In this document: one piece after another, positions 34,737 through 45,065 of the stretch
Numbering within the stretch: the stretch's first letter is position 1
How the letters are laid out: each line of letters opens with the position of its first letter
From: CAVQNQ01 sp963714205
GTDB lineage: Bacteria; Acidobacteriota; Terriglobia; Bryobacterales; Bryobacteraceae
Direction: 5' to 3'
Assembly: GCA_963714205.1 (NCBI GenBank)
Contig: CAVQNQ010000002.1
Location: forward strand, 868,001-932,000
Length of the DNA stretch: 64,000 bases
Position numbers and translations under genes: made by a program
The notes under the pieces: model-generated
Told to the model about the DNA's origin: nothing
Databases searched by the model: none
The model's input: only the letters and a program-made list of their open reading frames with translations

Positions 34737-35336
34737 TCAGATCTCGCTATCGGTGAGACTGTATTTCTCTTTCAGATTCGAGAGCGCCGTTCCGACCACA
34801 TCTTCCGGGGGTCTGTAGGCCTGGAGCAGCGCATCCAGATTTCCGATTTCGGTCGGATAGGTGTCTCCCTTGTAGGTCTTATCGCGCTTGTATTGGAGAA
34901 ACTGAGGGGAGATCTGCTCCAGCAACGCGCGTACGTCCTGAAGCCGGCGCTGGCGTGCTGTCAGCTCGGTGACCAGCGTGTTGCGAACACTCCTGGTATA
35001 ATCTTGCTCGAGCGTCTGGTCGTTAACCGCCTGACGCACCTGGCTCAATTGGGTGCTGGCCGCCACCGCGGATTTCGCCAGTTCGGAGGCCACCGTCGCG
35101 TTCTGATCCAATTCCGCCCCATGACCCGCTCCGTTTGCCACGATTCCGTCACACCACGCGCGAGCGCTGCCCATAAAGTCCTTCTCGATGGCGTCGGCGG
35201 AGGCATAGTTAGCCTTCTTCGCATTGAGCGCCTTCGCCAGTTGAACCGCTTCGTTCCGTTCTTGTTTTGAGCATCCGGCAATCAAGACTGCCGCGGCGAC
35301 CAGCAGCAGACATTTTCCACAGTTAAAATTATTCAT
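34737..35336 (-). CDS. Hypothetical lipoprotein (199 aa)
   Basis: The N-terminus NCGKCLLLVAAAVLIAGCSK has a lipobox (LIAG-C), so the mature protein is probably membrane-anchored by Cys. The rest is largely helical and charged (LAKALNAKKANYASADAIEK; LEQDYTRSVRNTLVTELTAR). No domain recognised. A coiled-coil or periplasmic spacer role is possible. Transcribed away from tRNA-Thr(TGT). Confidence 0.7.
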   Translation of the reverse strand: MNNFNCGKCLLLVAAAVLIAGCSKQERNEAVQLAKALNAKKANYASADAIEKDFMGSARAWCDGIVANGAGHGAELDQNATVASELAKSAVAASTQLSQVRQAVNDQTLEQDYTRSVRNTLVTELTARQRRLQDVRALLEQISPQFLQYKRDKTYKGDTYPTEIGNLDALLQAYRPPEDVVGTALSNLKEKYSLTDSEI

Positions 35337-35629
35337 TTGCGTTTCTCATCCGCGACCCAATTATAGGCCGTCTGTCCGGACGTGTCCATCGCCAGACGCA
35401 TCCCGAGTTCGCACGCCAGAACAGAGGATCAGGGATGTGTTTTTTGGCCCGGCTCGTCTCTTGTGGCCCGGCCTTGTGCCTAAAGCCTTATGTTTCTATT
35501 TGATGCGGCGGAACCCCAACGCCGAAAATGAATTCGGAGTCCCAGACTCCAAAAAACCTGACGACTTTATTTTCAATGCCGGCATACGCTTCGACGGGAC
35601 GCCCGTACATCCGCGCGGGGATCCGCGGA
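35337..35629. other. Intergenic region, nothing supported
   Basis: 293 nt between the lipoprotein start and the cupin stop on the minus strand. Frames here lack protein-like composition. The short inverted repeat GGAGTC-CCA-GACTCC (near 35540) is visible; its role is unknown. Confidence 0.3.
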
Positions 35630-36402
35630 TCAGTAAATACTCTTCAGTTCCACGACCACCGTTTCGAGCGGCTTGTCGGCCAGGTTGTCCAGCTTCTGTT
35701 TGGAGGGACCCTGCCAGCTGGCGCTCCCGTCCTGGTGTTGCACGACCTCAGCTATCCCCTCGGGCGATGTCGCGCGCACGTTCTGATCGGTGATGTAAAC
35801 GATTAAGTGGTTGAGGGTGTACTCGTGCATCGGCACGCTCTGCCGCGGGCCCATTTTCAAGCGGATGACGCGAACCTGGCTGTTCTCGAATACCAACTGG
35901 AAGTCTTTCGGATCAACCCGCAACGGGTCGAGAGCTGTGCCCGCCGCCTTGCCGGGATATCCCGGCTTCTTGATTCCGATATCGACGATCATTGGCGTGG
36001 TGAATGCCGGGGATTTCCACACTCGCGGATCGAGCGCAGGCGGGATCTCCGAGTAGTGATAGCCCACGGCCGGGCTCCATTTGACCGTGCCCGCTTCCCA
36101 CTTCAGGTCCTCCACGCTGCCGTCCAGGTAAGTGAGCTTTTCCCCGCCGGGATGTACGTAGACCATCACACGATTCAGCGGGTGGTTGTGCCAATTCTTG
36201 CCGCGGCGGCGCCGGGAATAGTAATTCCGGGGTGCGGCGCGTTGAGAATCACCTGGTCATTCTCGAAGTGGGAATCCAGGGAGCCAGGGTCGAGGGACGG
36301 TTGGGATCTCTGGGCGGAGAGTTGAGTTCCCGCTAGAATAAGCGGAAGGCAAAACGTGCAGGCCTGTTTCGTGTGCCATAGCTGCGATGTAAGGAGTCGC
36401 AT
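35630..36402 (-). pseudogene. Double-cupin secreted protein, frameshifted
   Basis: Read from ATG 36400-36402: signal peptide (CFCLPLILAGTQLSAQ-like, here ACTFCLPLILAGTQLSAQ), then FENDQVILNAPHPG. About 36229-36232 a missing base in a G-run changes frame; in the next frame it continues as NYYSRRRRGKNWHNHPLNRV and MVYVHPGGEKLTYLDGS, then a second cupin half with FENSQVRVIRLKMGPRQSVP and MHEYTLNHLIVYI. Both halves are typical of Acidobacteriota cupins that bind a metal through His. The second half is intact from ATG 36169 and could still be made. A sequencing error is equally possible. Confidence 0.65.
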
Positions 36403-36528
36403 AAGTAGATGTTGACGCGATGCCGGGAGGGGGTTCGACTTAGATCGTTGGACAACCATTATTTCGGAACCAAGGATATCACACCGGGGCGCCTGACTGA
36501 ATCCAGACGCCCTGCCCTGCCCTTCGGG

Positions 36529-36547
36529 ACTCGATGCCCCATCGAGT
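36529..36547. repeat. Perfect 8-bp inverted repeat
   Basis: ACTCGATG and CATCGAGT separated by CCC, 67 nt upstream of the ATG at 36615. Could be an operator or a transcript hairpin; no regulator is known. Confidence 0.4.
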
Positions 36548-36614
36548 GCGACGTGAAGATCGTCGAGATCCAGCCGCGTTGCCGCGGCGCTCGGCGACGG
36601 GTTAAGATTGGACG

Positions 36615-37136
36615 ATGAACCCGTACTCGTATATCCGTTCCGTTGTCCGGATATCGGTTTGCGCAGCCGCTTCGCTAGGCGCGCTGGTTCCCTTCTCAGC
36701 GGCAGCCGAGCGGCGGCAGGCCCAAGCGCAATTGCTCGATCACGCTGAATTTCTTTGCGCGAACTGCTTTTTCGGGGCGAGCGATTTTTATTACTGCTTC
36801 GCGGTGGACGATAAGGTGCTGATTGGCTATCAAAGGACTCCGGTTTTGAACTGGCAGGATGAATCGAAGAATTATCTGACGAAGTTCCACGGCGCGTGGG
36901 CGGCCTGGACCGCGCCCGGCCAAACCGTGCCAATCAGCTACGACGACAAACACATCTGGGTCAATCGGCCGGAAGGTAAACCGGCGAAACGAGATCTCTG
37001 GACACACATAAAGGCGATCGGCGGCTGGGCCACTCGAGCGGATGGTAAACAAGTGAGGCTTACCCGGAGATCCTTGCCGGACATCTTCACCCATAACGAC
37101 CGGTGCCGGCACGCCGGGAGCGCGGAGGCCCATTAA
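36615..37136 (+). CDS. Secreted hypothetical protein (173 aa)
   Basis: Signal peptide SVCAAASLGALVPFSAAAER at residues 14-33. The mature part begins with LDHAEFLCANCFFGASDFYY, with a close CxxC pair, and later PISYDDKHIWVNRPEGKPAK. No known domain. The CANC motif could bind metal or form a disulfide. Alone upstream of the RND operon, 203 nt away. Confidence 0.65.
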   Translation: MNPYSYIRSVVRISVCAAASLGALVPFSAAAERRQAQAQLLDHAEFLCANCFFGASDFYYCFAVDDKVLIGYQRTPVLNWQDESKNYLTKFHGAWAAWTAPGQTVPISYDDKHIWVNRPEGKPAKRDLWTHIKAIGGWATRADGKQVRLTRRSLPDIFTHNDRCRHAGSAEAH

Positions 37137-37339
37137 CGGATGTGGACGGCATTGGCTGCCGCTGCCCCCTAACAAAACCTGCACTCTCTTGAAGCAAGGG
37201 CGTCCGCTTTTGCTCTGGCCCCTCTCGGGAATTCCGCGGGGGTGGCAGCCATCCGCCCGGGGAGCGGAGGTGTAACCTTTGGTGCCCTGGAATCAGTCAT
37301 AATTTCGGTGGTGTGTAGCTTCTTCAACAGGCGTTCGGA

Positions 37340-38740
37340 ATGACAACAACCACAAAGACCCCTGAATCGCTGCCGGAAGTGCATCTGCCCGGCCAACCAG
37401 GACCAAAGCCGCCCGGCTCCGGAAAATCGAAGAAACGCGGCCTGATCTGGGTCGTTTTTCTGCTGATCGTGGCGGGTGTCGCGGGATACGCGGTCTGGCG
37501 CGCCGGGCAGCCGGTCGTCACCCCGCGAGGCCAGGGCGGCGGCGGAGGGGGCTTTGGAGGGGGCGGCGGCAGGGGCGCGGCTGCCGGCCCTGTGCCGGTG
37601 GTGGTGACGAATGTCGCACGCTCCAGCATCCCCGTCTACCTGAACGGGCTCGGCAACGTGACCGCTTACTACACGGTTACAGTCAAGTCACGGGTCGATG
37701 GCCAGTTGATGAAGGTGAATTTCAACGAAGGCGATCTGGTCAAGCAGGGCCAGGTTCTGATCGAGATCGATCCGCGGCCTTATCAGGTCCAACTCGAGAT
37801 GGCTGAAGCCGCGCTGGCGCACGACCAGGCTCTGCTGGCCAACGCGAGGGTGGATTTCGACCGTTACACGTTATTGGTGAAGACCGACGCCATCCCGAGC
37901 CAGCAATTGGATACGCAGAAAGCTCTGGTTGCGCAGTACGAAGCTACAACCAAGCAGGATCAAGCCAACATCGATAGCGCCGAGCTGAATTTGACCTATG
38001 CCAAAATCACCGCGCCGATTACGGGTGTGCTAGGCCTGCGGCTCGTGGATCCCGGCAACATCGTTCACGCCTCGGACGCGAACGGCATGATCACCATCAC
38101 GCAGCTCCAGCCGATTTCGGTGGTGTTCACCATCCCGGAGGACACTCTTCCGCAGGTCACGCAGAAGCTGCGCGCGGGTGTTCATCTGCCAGTAGACGCC
38201 TATAATCGGGACAATTCCAAGAAGCTGGCGTCCGGGATGTTATTGACCATCGATAACCAGATCGACAACACGACCGGCACCGCGAGGCTGAAGGCGGTTT
38301 TCGACAATAAGAACAATGAACTCTTCCCCCAGCAATTCGTCAACGTGCGCGTGCTGGTTGACACCTTGACCAATCAGCTCGTCGTTCCAAACGTGGCCGT
38401 CCAGAACGGCCAGCAGGGCACTTTCGTCTATGTCGTGGACGACGATTCCAGAGTGCACCTGAAGACGGTTCAGGTGGGAGTCACTACCGCGACCTCGTCC
38501 CAAATTCTCGGCGGCATCTCGGATGGAGACCGGGTAGTCGTCGACGGGACCGACCGGCTGATCGAAGGAGCGGCGGTCAGAGTGCGCAAAGCCGGAGAGA
38601 TGGACAACCCGCCAGATAACGGCGGCGGAAATGGACGGAGCGGGCGGGGCGGACGTGGCGGATCCAAGAAAGGCGAAGGCGGGTTTAAGAAAGGCGCTGG
38701 CAACTTCAAGAACGGCCAAGGCGGAGGCGCTCCCCGGTGA
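37340..38740 (+). CDS. RND efflux periplasmic adaptor (MdtA-like)
   Basis: 466 residues. One N-terminal membrane helix (GLIWVVFLLIVAGVAGYAVW), a Gly-rich linker, a lipoyl/hairpin region (VKSRVDGQLMKVNFNEGDLV; LTYAKITAPITGVLGLRLVD) and beta-barrel plus membrane-proximal domains, as in MdtA/AcrA. The C-terminus is a Gly/Lys/Arg/Asn-rich low-complexity tail of about 50 residues, unusual for the family. It overlaps the next gene by 4 nt and forms the adaptor of the mdtABC-like pump. Confidence 0.9.
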   Translation: MTTTTKTPESLPEVHLPGQPGPKPPGSGKSKKRGLIWVVFLLIVAGVAGYAVWRAGQPVVTPRGQGGGGGGFGGGGGRGAAAGPVPVVVTNVARSSIPVYLNGLGNVTAYYTVTVKSRVDGQLMKVNFNEGDLVKQGQVLIEIDPRPYQVQLEMAEAALAHDQALLANARVDFDRYTLLVKTDAIPSQQLDTQKALVAQYEATTKQDQANIDSAELNLTYAKITAPITGVLGLRLVDPGNIVHASDANGMITITQLQPISVVFTIPEDTLPQVTQKLRAGVHLPVDAYNRDNSKKLASGMLLTIDNQIDNTTGTARLKAVFDNKNNELFPQQFVNVRVLVDTLTNQLVVPNVAVQNGQQGTFVYVVDDDSRVHLKTVQVGVTTATSSQILGGISDGDRVVVDGTDRLIEGAAVRVRKAGEMDNPPDNGGGNGRSGRGGRGGSKKGEGGFKKGAGNFKNGQGGGAPR

Positions 38741-41700
38741 GTCCCTCCCGGATCTTCATCCTGAGGCCGGTCGCCACGTCGCTGATGATGGCCGGCGTGG
38801 TGCTTGTCGGTGTCACGGCTTTCCGGCAACTGCCGGTTTCGGCTCTGCCCCAGGTGGATTACCCGACCATTCAGGTCCAGACCTTTTACCCGGGCGCCAG
38901 TCCGGAGGTGGTGACCTCTTCGATCACCGCGCCGCTCGAAAAGCAGTTCGGACAGGTGCCCGGATTGACGCAGATGACGTCGATCAGCTCTTTTACCAGC
39001 TCGCTGATCACGCTACAGTTTTCGCTGGATCTCAGCATCGACGTGGCCGAGCAGGAGGTGCAAGCCGCCATTAATGCGGCTACGACTTTTCTTCCCACGA
39101 ATCTCCCGTTTCCGCCGATCTACAGCAAGACGAATCCCGCCGACGCGCCCATTCTGACTCTCGCCATTACGTCTTCGACCGTTCCCCTGCCGAGAGTCGA
39201 AGAACTGGCCGAGACGCGTATGGCGCAGAGGATTTCCCAGCTCCCCGGCGTGGGCGCGGTGACCATCAGCGGCGGGCAGCGTCCGGCCGTGCGCGTACAA
39301 GCGAACCCCACCGCGCTGGCGTCCTACGATCTGAGTCTCGAGTCTCTGCGAACGGCGCTGAACAGCGCCAACGTAAACCAGGCCAAAGGCAACTTCGACG
39401 GCCCGGACCAAGCCTGGACGATCAACGACAATGACCAGCTTCAGTCCGGCAAGCAATACGAGCCGATCGTCATTGCTTACCGCAACGGCGCGCCCGTGCG
39501 CGTTCGGGACGTCGCCACCGTGACTGACGGCGCGGAAAACACCAAGCTCGCCGCCTGGGTGAACGCCAACCGGGCGATCGTGCTGAATATTCAGCGGCAG
39601 CCCGGGACCAATATCATCAACGTCGTCGACACGGTTCAGGCCCTTCTTCCCCAAATCGAAGCATCTCTGCCGCAGGGGATTGGCGTCCAGATCATCAGCG
39701 ACCGCACCACCACCATCCGGGCGTCGGTCGCGGACGTGGAATTCGAACTGATGCTCACCACCGTGCTGGTGGTATTCGTGATCTTTTTGTTTCTGCGCAG
39801 CCCCTCGGCCACGATCATTCCGGGCATCGCCGTACCCCTTTCGCTGGTGGGAACGTTCGGCGTCATGTACCTGCTGGGGTACAGCCTGGATAACCTCTCG
39901 TTAATGGCGCTGACGATTTCCACCGGTTTCGTGGTGGACGACGCGATCGTGATGATCGAAAATATCTCACGCTACATCGAGAGGGGCGATTCGGCCATGC
40001 AAGCCGCGCTCACCGGGTCGGCCGAGATCGGGTTTACCATCGTATCGCTGACGGTCTCGCTGATCGCCGTGCTGATTCCCCTGCTGTTCATGGCGGACAT
40101 CGTGGGCCGGCTGTTCCGCGAATTCGCCGTGACGCTCGCCGTCACCATCATGTTCTCGGCCTTTGTCTCCCTGACGCTGACGCCCATGATGGCCGCTCGA
40201 ATTCTGAGGCACCATCCGGAATCCGAGCAGGGCGCCTTGTACCGCTGGTCGGAATGGTGCTTCGTCAAGGCCATCGAGGCGTATGGCAGGATGGTCCGGG
40301 TAGTGTTGCGCCATCAGTTCGCAACGCTCATGGTGGCTATCGGCACGCTCGGCCTCACGGTTTACCTTTACAACATCGTTCCGAAGGGGTTCTTCCCCGT
40401 GCAGGATACCGGCGCCATCCTGGGCATTTCGCAAGCGCCAGAAACGGTATCGTTTCCCGCCATGGCCAGGCGGCAGCAGGATCTGGTTCAGGTGATCCGT
40501 CAGGATCCGGCCGTCGAGAATCTGGTTTCTTTCATCGGCGCCGATGGTGTGAACACGACCATGAATAGCGGCCGCATCCAGGTCACGCTGAAGCCGCTCG
40601 AACAGCGCGCCGGCGTTTCCGCGGTGGATGTGATCCGGCGGCTACAGCCGAAGGTGCAAGAGGTGGCGGGTATCCAGCTGTTCTTGCAGCCCATCCAGGA
40701 CCTGACAGTGGAAGACCGCATCAGCCGCACGCAATACCAATACTCACTCGACGCACCCGACAAAGCGCTGCTGGACCGGTGGGTCCCACTGCTTCTGGCT
40801 AGGATGCAGAAACTGCCCGAACTCCGGGACGTGGCCAGCGATCAGCAGAACAACGGCTTGGGTTTGTATCTCAATATCGATCGCGACACGGCGGGCAGGC
40901 TGGGCATCACCCCTCAGAACATCGACGATGCGCTCTACGACGCCTTCGGCCAGCGGCAGGTATCGACGATTTATACGCAGACCAATCAGTTCCATGTGAT
41001 TCTCGAAGTCGCGCCCCATTATCAGCAGGACTCGGCGTCTCTGAACGACATGTACGTGCCGATCGGGTCGGCGTCGGCGAATCTGGCCACGACTATCGCG
41101 CTGGCCGGGACGAATAGCGCTCTTACCGGCGCGGCGGCGCTCGCGCCGGCTCCGCTCAGATCGCTGGTCAACGCGTCTCTGATTCCGGCCCCCATCGAGA
41201 TTAACCACCAGGCCCAGTTCCCGGTGGTTACGGTTTCCTTCAATCTCGCTCCAGGAGCCTCGTTAGGCGCGGCGGTCGACCACATCAAGCAGGTCACGAA
41301 GCAACTGGGAATGCCCGCCAGCATCGAACCGAGCTTTCAGGGAACGGCCCACGCATTCGAATCTTCGCTGGCCAACGAATTGGTTCTGATTCTGGCTGCC
41401 TGCGTCACCGTGTACCTCGTTCTGGGGATCCTATACGAGAGCTTTATTCACCCCATTACCATCCTTTCCACTCTGCCATCGGCCGGAGTGGGCGCACTCC
41501 TGGCTCTGATTCTGTTCAAGAAGGATCTGGACGTCATCGCGCTTATCGGCCTGATTCTTCTGATCGGCATTGTAAAGAAGAACGCCATCATGATGATCGA
41601 CTTCGCCCTGGAAGCGGAGCGACATGAAGGCAAGTCGCCGGAAGAAGCCATTTACCAGGCGTGCCTCCTGCGCTTCCGCCCCATCATGATGACCACCATG

Positions 41701-41925
41701 GCCGCGCTGCTGGGGGCGGTTCCGCTGGCCTTTGGGAGCGGCGTGGGTTCCGAATTGCGAAAGCCGCTGGGCATCTGCATCATCGGCGGACTGATGATCA
41801 GCCAGGTGCTGACGCTGTTCACGACCCCGGTGATCTATTTGTATTTCGATAGGGCGGCGGCCTGGTTCGGCCGGTTCCGCCGATCGGGCAATGAGGATCT
41901 CCTCCCCGGGACCGAGTTGAGTTAA
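38737..41925 (+). CDS. RND efflux transporter, MdtB-like
   Basis: 1062 residues starting at GTG 38737. Typical HAE1-type RND: IFILRPVATSLMMAGVVLVG helix, porter-domain repeats, STGFVVDDAIVMIENISRYI in TM4 with proton-relay aspartates, and the second half starting near residue 520. Tandem with an MdtC-like homologue 11 nt downstream, so the pump is likely a heteromultimer. Substrates (drugs, bile-salt-like compounds) are inference. Confidence 0.9.
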   Translation: MSPSRIFILRPVATSLMMAGVVLVGVTAFRQLPVSALPQVDYPTIQVQTFYPGASPEVVTSSITAPLEKQFGQVPGLTQMTSISSFTSSLITLQFSLDLSIDVAEQEVQAAINAATTFLPTNLPFPPIYSKTNPADAPILTLAITSSTVPLPRVEELAETRMAQRISQLPGVGAVTISGGQRPAVRVQANPTALASYDLSLESLRTALNSANVNQAKGNFDGPDQAWTINDNDQLQSGKQYEPIVIAYRNGAPVRVRDVATVTDGAENTKLAAWVNANRAIVLNIQRQPGTNIINVVDTVQALLPQIEASLPQGIGVQIISDRTTTIRASVADVEFELMLTTVLVVFVIFLFLRSPSATIIPGIAVPLSLVGTFGVMYLLGYSLDNLSLMALTISTGFVVDDAIVMIENISRYIERGDSAMQAALTGSAEIGFTIVSLTVSLIAVLIPLLFMADIVGRLFREFAVTLAVTIMFSAFVSLTLTPMMAARILRHHPESEQGALYRWSEWCFVKAIEAYGRMVRVVLRHQFATLMVAIGTLGLTVYLYNIVPKGFFPVQDTGAILGISQAPETVSFPAMARRQQDLVQVIRQDPAVENLVSFIGADGVNTTMNSGRIQVTLKPLEQRAGVSAVDVIRRLQPKVQEVAGIQLFLQPIQDLTVEDRISRTQYQYSLDAPDKALLDRWVPLLLARMQKLPELRDVASDQQNNGLGLYLNIDRDTAGRLGITPQNIDDALYDAFGQRQVSTIYTQTNQFHVILEVAPHYQQDSASLNDMYVPIGSASANLATTIALAGTNSALTGAAALAPAPLRSLVNASLIPAPIEINHQAQFPVVTVSFNLAPGASLGAAVDHIKQVTKQLGMPASIEPSFQGTAHAFESSLANELVLILAACVTVYLVLGILYESFIHPITILSTLPSAGVGALLALILFKKDLDVIALIGLILLIGIVKKNAIMMIDFALEAERHEGKSPEEAIYQACLLRFRPIMMTTMAALLGAVPLAFGSGVGSELRKPLGICIIGGLMISQVLTLFTTPVIYLYFDRAAAWFGRFRRSGNEDLLPGTELS

Positions 41926-41936
41926 GACTGGCGACT

Positions 41937-44900
41937 ATGAGCATTTCCACGCCATTCATTCACCGGCCGGTCGCCACCACGCTGTTTACAGTGGCGATCT
42001 CGCTGGCTGGCGGCATCGCATATACGTTATTGCCCGTCGCGGCGCTGCCGGAAGTCGATTTTCCGACCATCATGGTCAGCGCCGGCTTGCCGGGCGCGAG
42101 TCCCGACGTAATGGCGGCTTCGGTCGCGACTCCGCTGGAAAAGCAGTTCACGCGCATCGCGGGTGTCACGGAAATGACGTCCAGAAGCACGGTCGGGGGC
42201 GCGTCGGTCACGCTCCAATTCGACCTGAGCCGCGATATCAACGGGGCAGCGCGCGACGTGCAAGCGGCCATCAACGCCGCCGCCGGGTATCTCCCCGCTA
42301 ATCTACCTTCTCTGCCCAGATACCGGAAGATCAATCCGGCCGATCAGCCCATTCTGCTGATGACACTCGAGTCGGATGTAGTGCCCAGGCCGCAACTGTA
42401 TGACATCGCCTCCTCGGTGTTCGCGCAAAAGCTGGCGCAGGTCCAGGGCGTCGGCCAGGTTACTGTTGGCGGAAGCTCGCTTCCCGCGGTTCGTGTGGAG
42501 GTGAATCCGCAGCCGCTGTCCAAGTACAACGTGGGTCTCGATCAGATCGGCTCGTTTCTCCAGAACGCCAATACGAATAAACCGAAAGGCGCGCTGGCTA
42601 ATTCCGATGTGCAGCTTCCCATTTACTTGAGCGACCAGCTCTTTCTGGCCAAAGATTATAAGGACCTGGTGGTTGTGTATCGGAACGGCGCTCCCGTCCG
42701 CCTGTCGGACCTCGGCCGTGTGGTTGACGCGAACGAAGATGTCCGGAACTTCGGCATGGTAAACGGAAACCCGATGGTGCAGATCCAGGTCAGCCGCCAG
42801 CCGAACGCGAATATCGTCGACACGGTCGCCCGGATTAAAGCCTTGATGCCGCAGTTTCAGGCCCAGCTTCCGCCGAGCGTCCGTTTCAAGATCGCCAGCG
42901 ACCGCACCACCACGACGCGCGAATCGCTGAGGGATGCGGAACGCAATGTGATCGTCTCTATCGCACTGGTGGTTCTGGTGGTGTTTGTCTTCCTCCGCAG
43001 CATCCGGTCGACGTTCATTCCCGCCATATCGGTGCCGGTATGCCTCATCGCCACCTTCGGCGTGATGTATCTGATCGGGTACACCCTGGACAATCTTTCG
43101 CTGATGGCGCTTACCATCGGTACGGGATTCGTGGTGGACGACGCGATCGTCGTGATCGAGAACATTACGCGACACGTCGAAGATGGGATGAAACCGAGGC
43201 AGGCCGCCCTGACGGGCGCGGCGGAGATCGGTTTTACCGTCCTGTCGATGAGTATGTCGCTCGTCGCCGTCTTCATTCCCATCCTGATGATGAGCGGCGT
43301 GGTGGGCCGGCTGTTCCGCGAATTCGCGGTGATTCTGGCGGCTGCCATCGGCGTATCTCTGGTTATCGCTTTGACGTTCGTGCCAATGATGTGCGCCTTG
43401 TTCTTTAAGGAAGACCGCGGTCACGGCGCTCTTTACAACCAAACCGATAGAGCATACAAGTGGATCATTTCCACGTATTCGTCGGCTCTGGATGTCGTGC
43501 TGAGCCATCCGCCGTTTGTCTTGGTGACGGTCCTGCTTACCATAGGCACTAATGTGTACCTCTACGACAAGATCCCCAAGGGGTTCTTCCCGCAGCAGGA
43601 CACGGGGCGTCTACAGGGCGCCGTCATGGGCGAGCAGCACATCTCTTACCAGTCTCTGCTGGATAAATCGAGATGGTATGAGGAGAAGATTCATCACGAC
43701 CCGGACGTCGAGACCGTCACCATGGTGTGCGGCACCAGCGGCGGCGGATTCGGTGGGAACATGGCCCAAATCAACGTTCAGTTGAAACCGGCGGGAGTCC
43801 GCAAGACGACTTCGGACCAGGTGATCGCCCGCCTGCGCCGTCAGACCTCGGGCGTGCCGGGGGCTCAGTTGTTCCTGCAGAATTCTCAGGACGTGCGAGT
43901 AGGCGGCCGGCAAGGCAACGCGCAATATCAGTACACGCTACAGGGTCCCGATTTCGACTCGCTGGCGTATTGGGGGCCGAAGCTTCTCGATAAGCTCTCG
44001 ACGCTGCCGGAGGTCGCCGACGTCAGTTCCGACCAGCAGGTTTCCGGTTTATCTTCCAATGTGGTGATCGACCGCGACACCGCATCGCGCCTGGGCCTGA
44101 CTGCGCAAGCCGTAGACTCCGCGCTTTACGATGCTTTCGGCCAGCGCCAGGTCTCGGTGATGTACAAGTCGATTAATCAGTACCACGTCGTTCTGGCGCT
44201 GCAGCAGCAGTGGTGGTCAAGCCCGGACTTCCTGAATACAATTTACGTGCAGACGCCCAAGGGCACCGACGTGCCCTTGTCAACCTTCACGCACTTCACG
44301 CAGGGGATCACGCCCATTTCGCTGCCGCACCAGGGACAGTTCCCGGCCACCACGCTTTCCTTCAACCTGGCGGAAGGTCTTTCGCTGAGCGACGCCGTGG
44401 CCGCCATCAACCGGGCGGAAGTAGAGATGGGGCTGCCTGCCAGCATCACGGGCAAGTTCGCCGGCACGGCGCGGGCCTATCAGGAAGCGCTTGCCAACCA
44501 GCCTATTCTGATCCTAACGGCGCTGCTGGCCGTCTATATCGTGCTGGGAATGCTATACGAGAGCCTGATGCACCCGCTGACCATCATCTCTACGCTGCCG
44601 TCGGCGGGCGTGGGAGCCCTGATGGCCATGGTCCTTTTTAAGAGCGCTCTGGACCTCGTGGGCATGATCGGAATTATCCTGCTGATCGGCATCGTGATGA
44701 AGAACGCTATCATGATGATCGATTTCGCGCTGGCGGCCGAACGGAACGAAGGGTTGAATTCGCGGGCTGCCATCCACCAGGCGTGCCTGCTGAGGTTCCG
44801 GCCCATCATGATGACGACGATGTGCGCGCTGCTGGGCGGGATGCCGATGGCGCTCGGCTGGGGTGTGGGATCGGAGCTGCGGAAACCTCTCGGAATTTCC

Positions 44901-45065
44901 ATTGTAGGCGGCCTCGTGGTCAGCCAGTTGTTGACTTTGTTCACTACACCCGTGGTTTACCTTTATATCGACCGGCTGCGCAAGCGTTTTGCCCGGCGGC
45001 AGCCCAGTTACCGGCACCGTCCCGGTTTTCTGATTCCCGGCGGTGTCGCGGAGAGTGCTGATTGA
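41937..45065 (+). CDS. RND efflux transporter, MdtC-like
   Basis: 1042 residues; begins MSISTPFIHRPVATTLFTVA, the MdtC/HAE1 opening. GTGFVVDDAIVVIENITRHV carries the TM4 aspartates. Similar in sequence to the preceding gene, arising by old duplication. Its stop overlaps the start of the outer-membrane factor gene (TGATG). Confidence 0.9.
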   Translation: MSISTPFIHRPVATTLFTVAISLAGGIAYTLLPVAALPEVDFPTIMVSAGLPGASPDVMAASVATPLEKQFTRIAGVTEMTSRSTVGGASVTLQFDLSRDINGAARDVQAAINAAAGYLPANLPSLPRYRKINPADQPILLMTLESDVVPRPQLYDIASSVFAQKLAQVQGVGQVTVGGSSLPAVRVEVNPQPLSKYNVGLDQIGSFLQNANTNKPKGALANSDVQLPIYLSDQLFLAKDYKDLVVVYRNGAPVRLSDLGRVVDANEDVRNFGMVNGNPMVQIQVSRQPNANIVDTVARIKALMPQFQAQLPPSVRFKIASDRTTTTRESLRDAERNVIVSIALVVLVVFVFLRSIRSTFIPAISVPVCLIATFGVMYLIGYTLDNLSLMALTIGTGFVVDDAIVVIENITRHVEDGMKPRQAALTGAAEIGFTVLSMSMSLVAVFIPILMMSGVVGRLFREFAVILAAAIGVSLVIALTFVPMMCALFFKEDRGHGALYNQTDRAYKWIISTYSSALDVVLSHPPFVLVTVLLTIGTNVYLYDKIPKGFFPQQDTGRLQGAVMGEQHISYQSLLDKSRWYEEKIHHDPDVETVTMVCGTSGGGFGGNMAQINVQLKPAGVRKTTSDQVIARLRRQTSGVPGAQLFLQNSQDVRVGGRQGNAQYQYTLQGPDFDSLAYWGPKLLDKLSTLPEVADVSSDQQVSGLSSNVVIDRDTASRLGLTAQAVDSALYDAFGQRQVSVMYKSINQYHVVLALQQQWWSSPDFLNTIYVQTPKGTDVPLSTFTHFTQGITPISLPHQGQFPATTLSFNLAEGLSLSDAVAAINRAEVEMGLPASITGKFAGTARAYQEALANQPILILTALLAVYIVLGMLYESLMHPLTIISTLPSAGVGALMAMVLFKSALDLVGMIGIILLIGIVMKNAIMMIDFALAAERNEGLNSRAAIHQACLLRFRPIMMTTMCALLGGMPMALGWGVGSELRKPLGISIVGGLVVSQLLTLFTTPVVYLYIDRLRKRFARRQPSYRHRPGFLIPGGVAESAD

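Noticed and set aside
37270..37305. TTGGTG ... CATAAT as promoter of the efflux operon
   Set aside because: Spacer is only 13 nt, too short for a standard sigma-70 promoter.
37516..37590. Gly-rich tandem codons in the MdtA-like gene considered as a CRISPR or DNA repeat
   Set aside because: It is an in-frame low-complexity Gly linker with no regular spacing.
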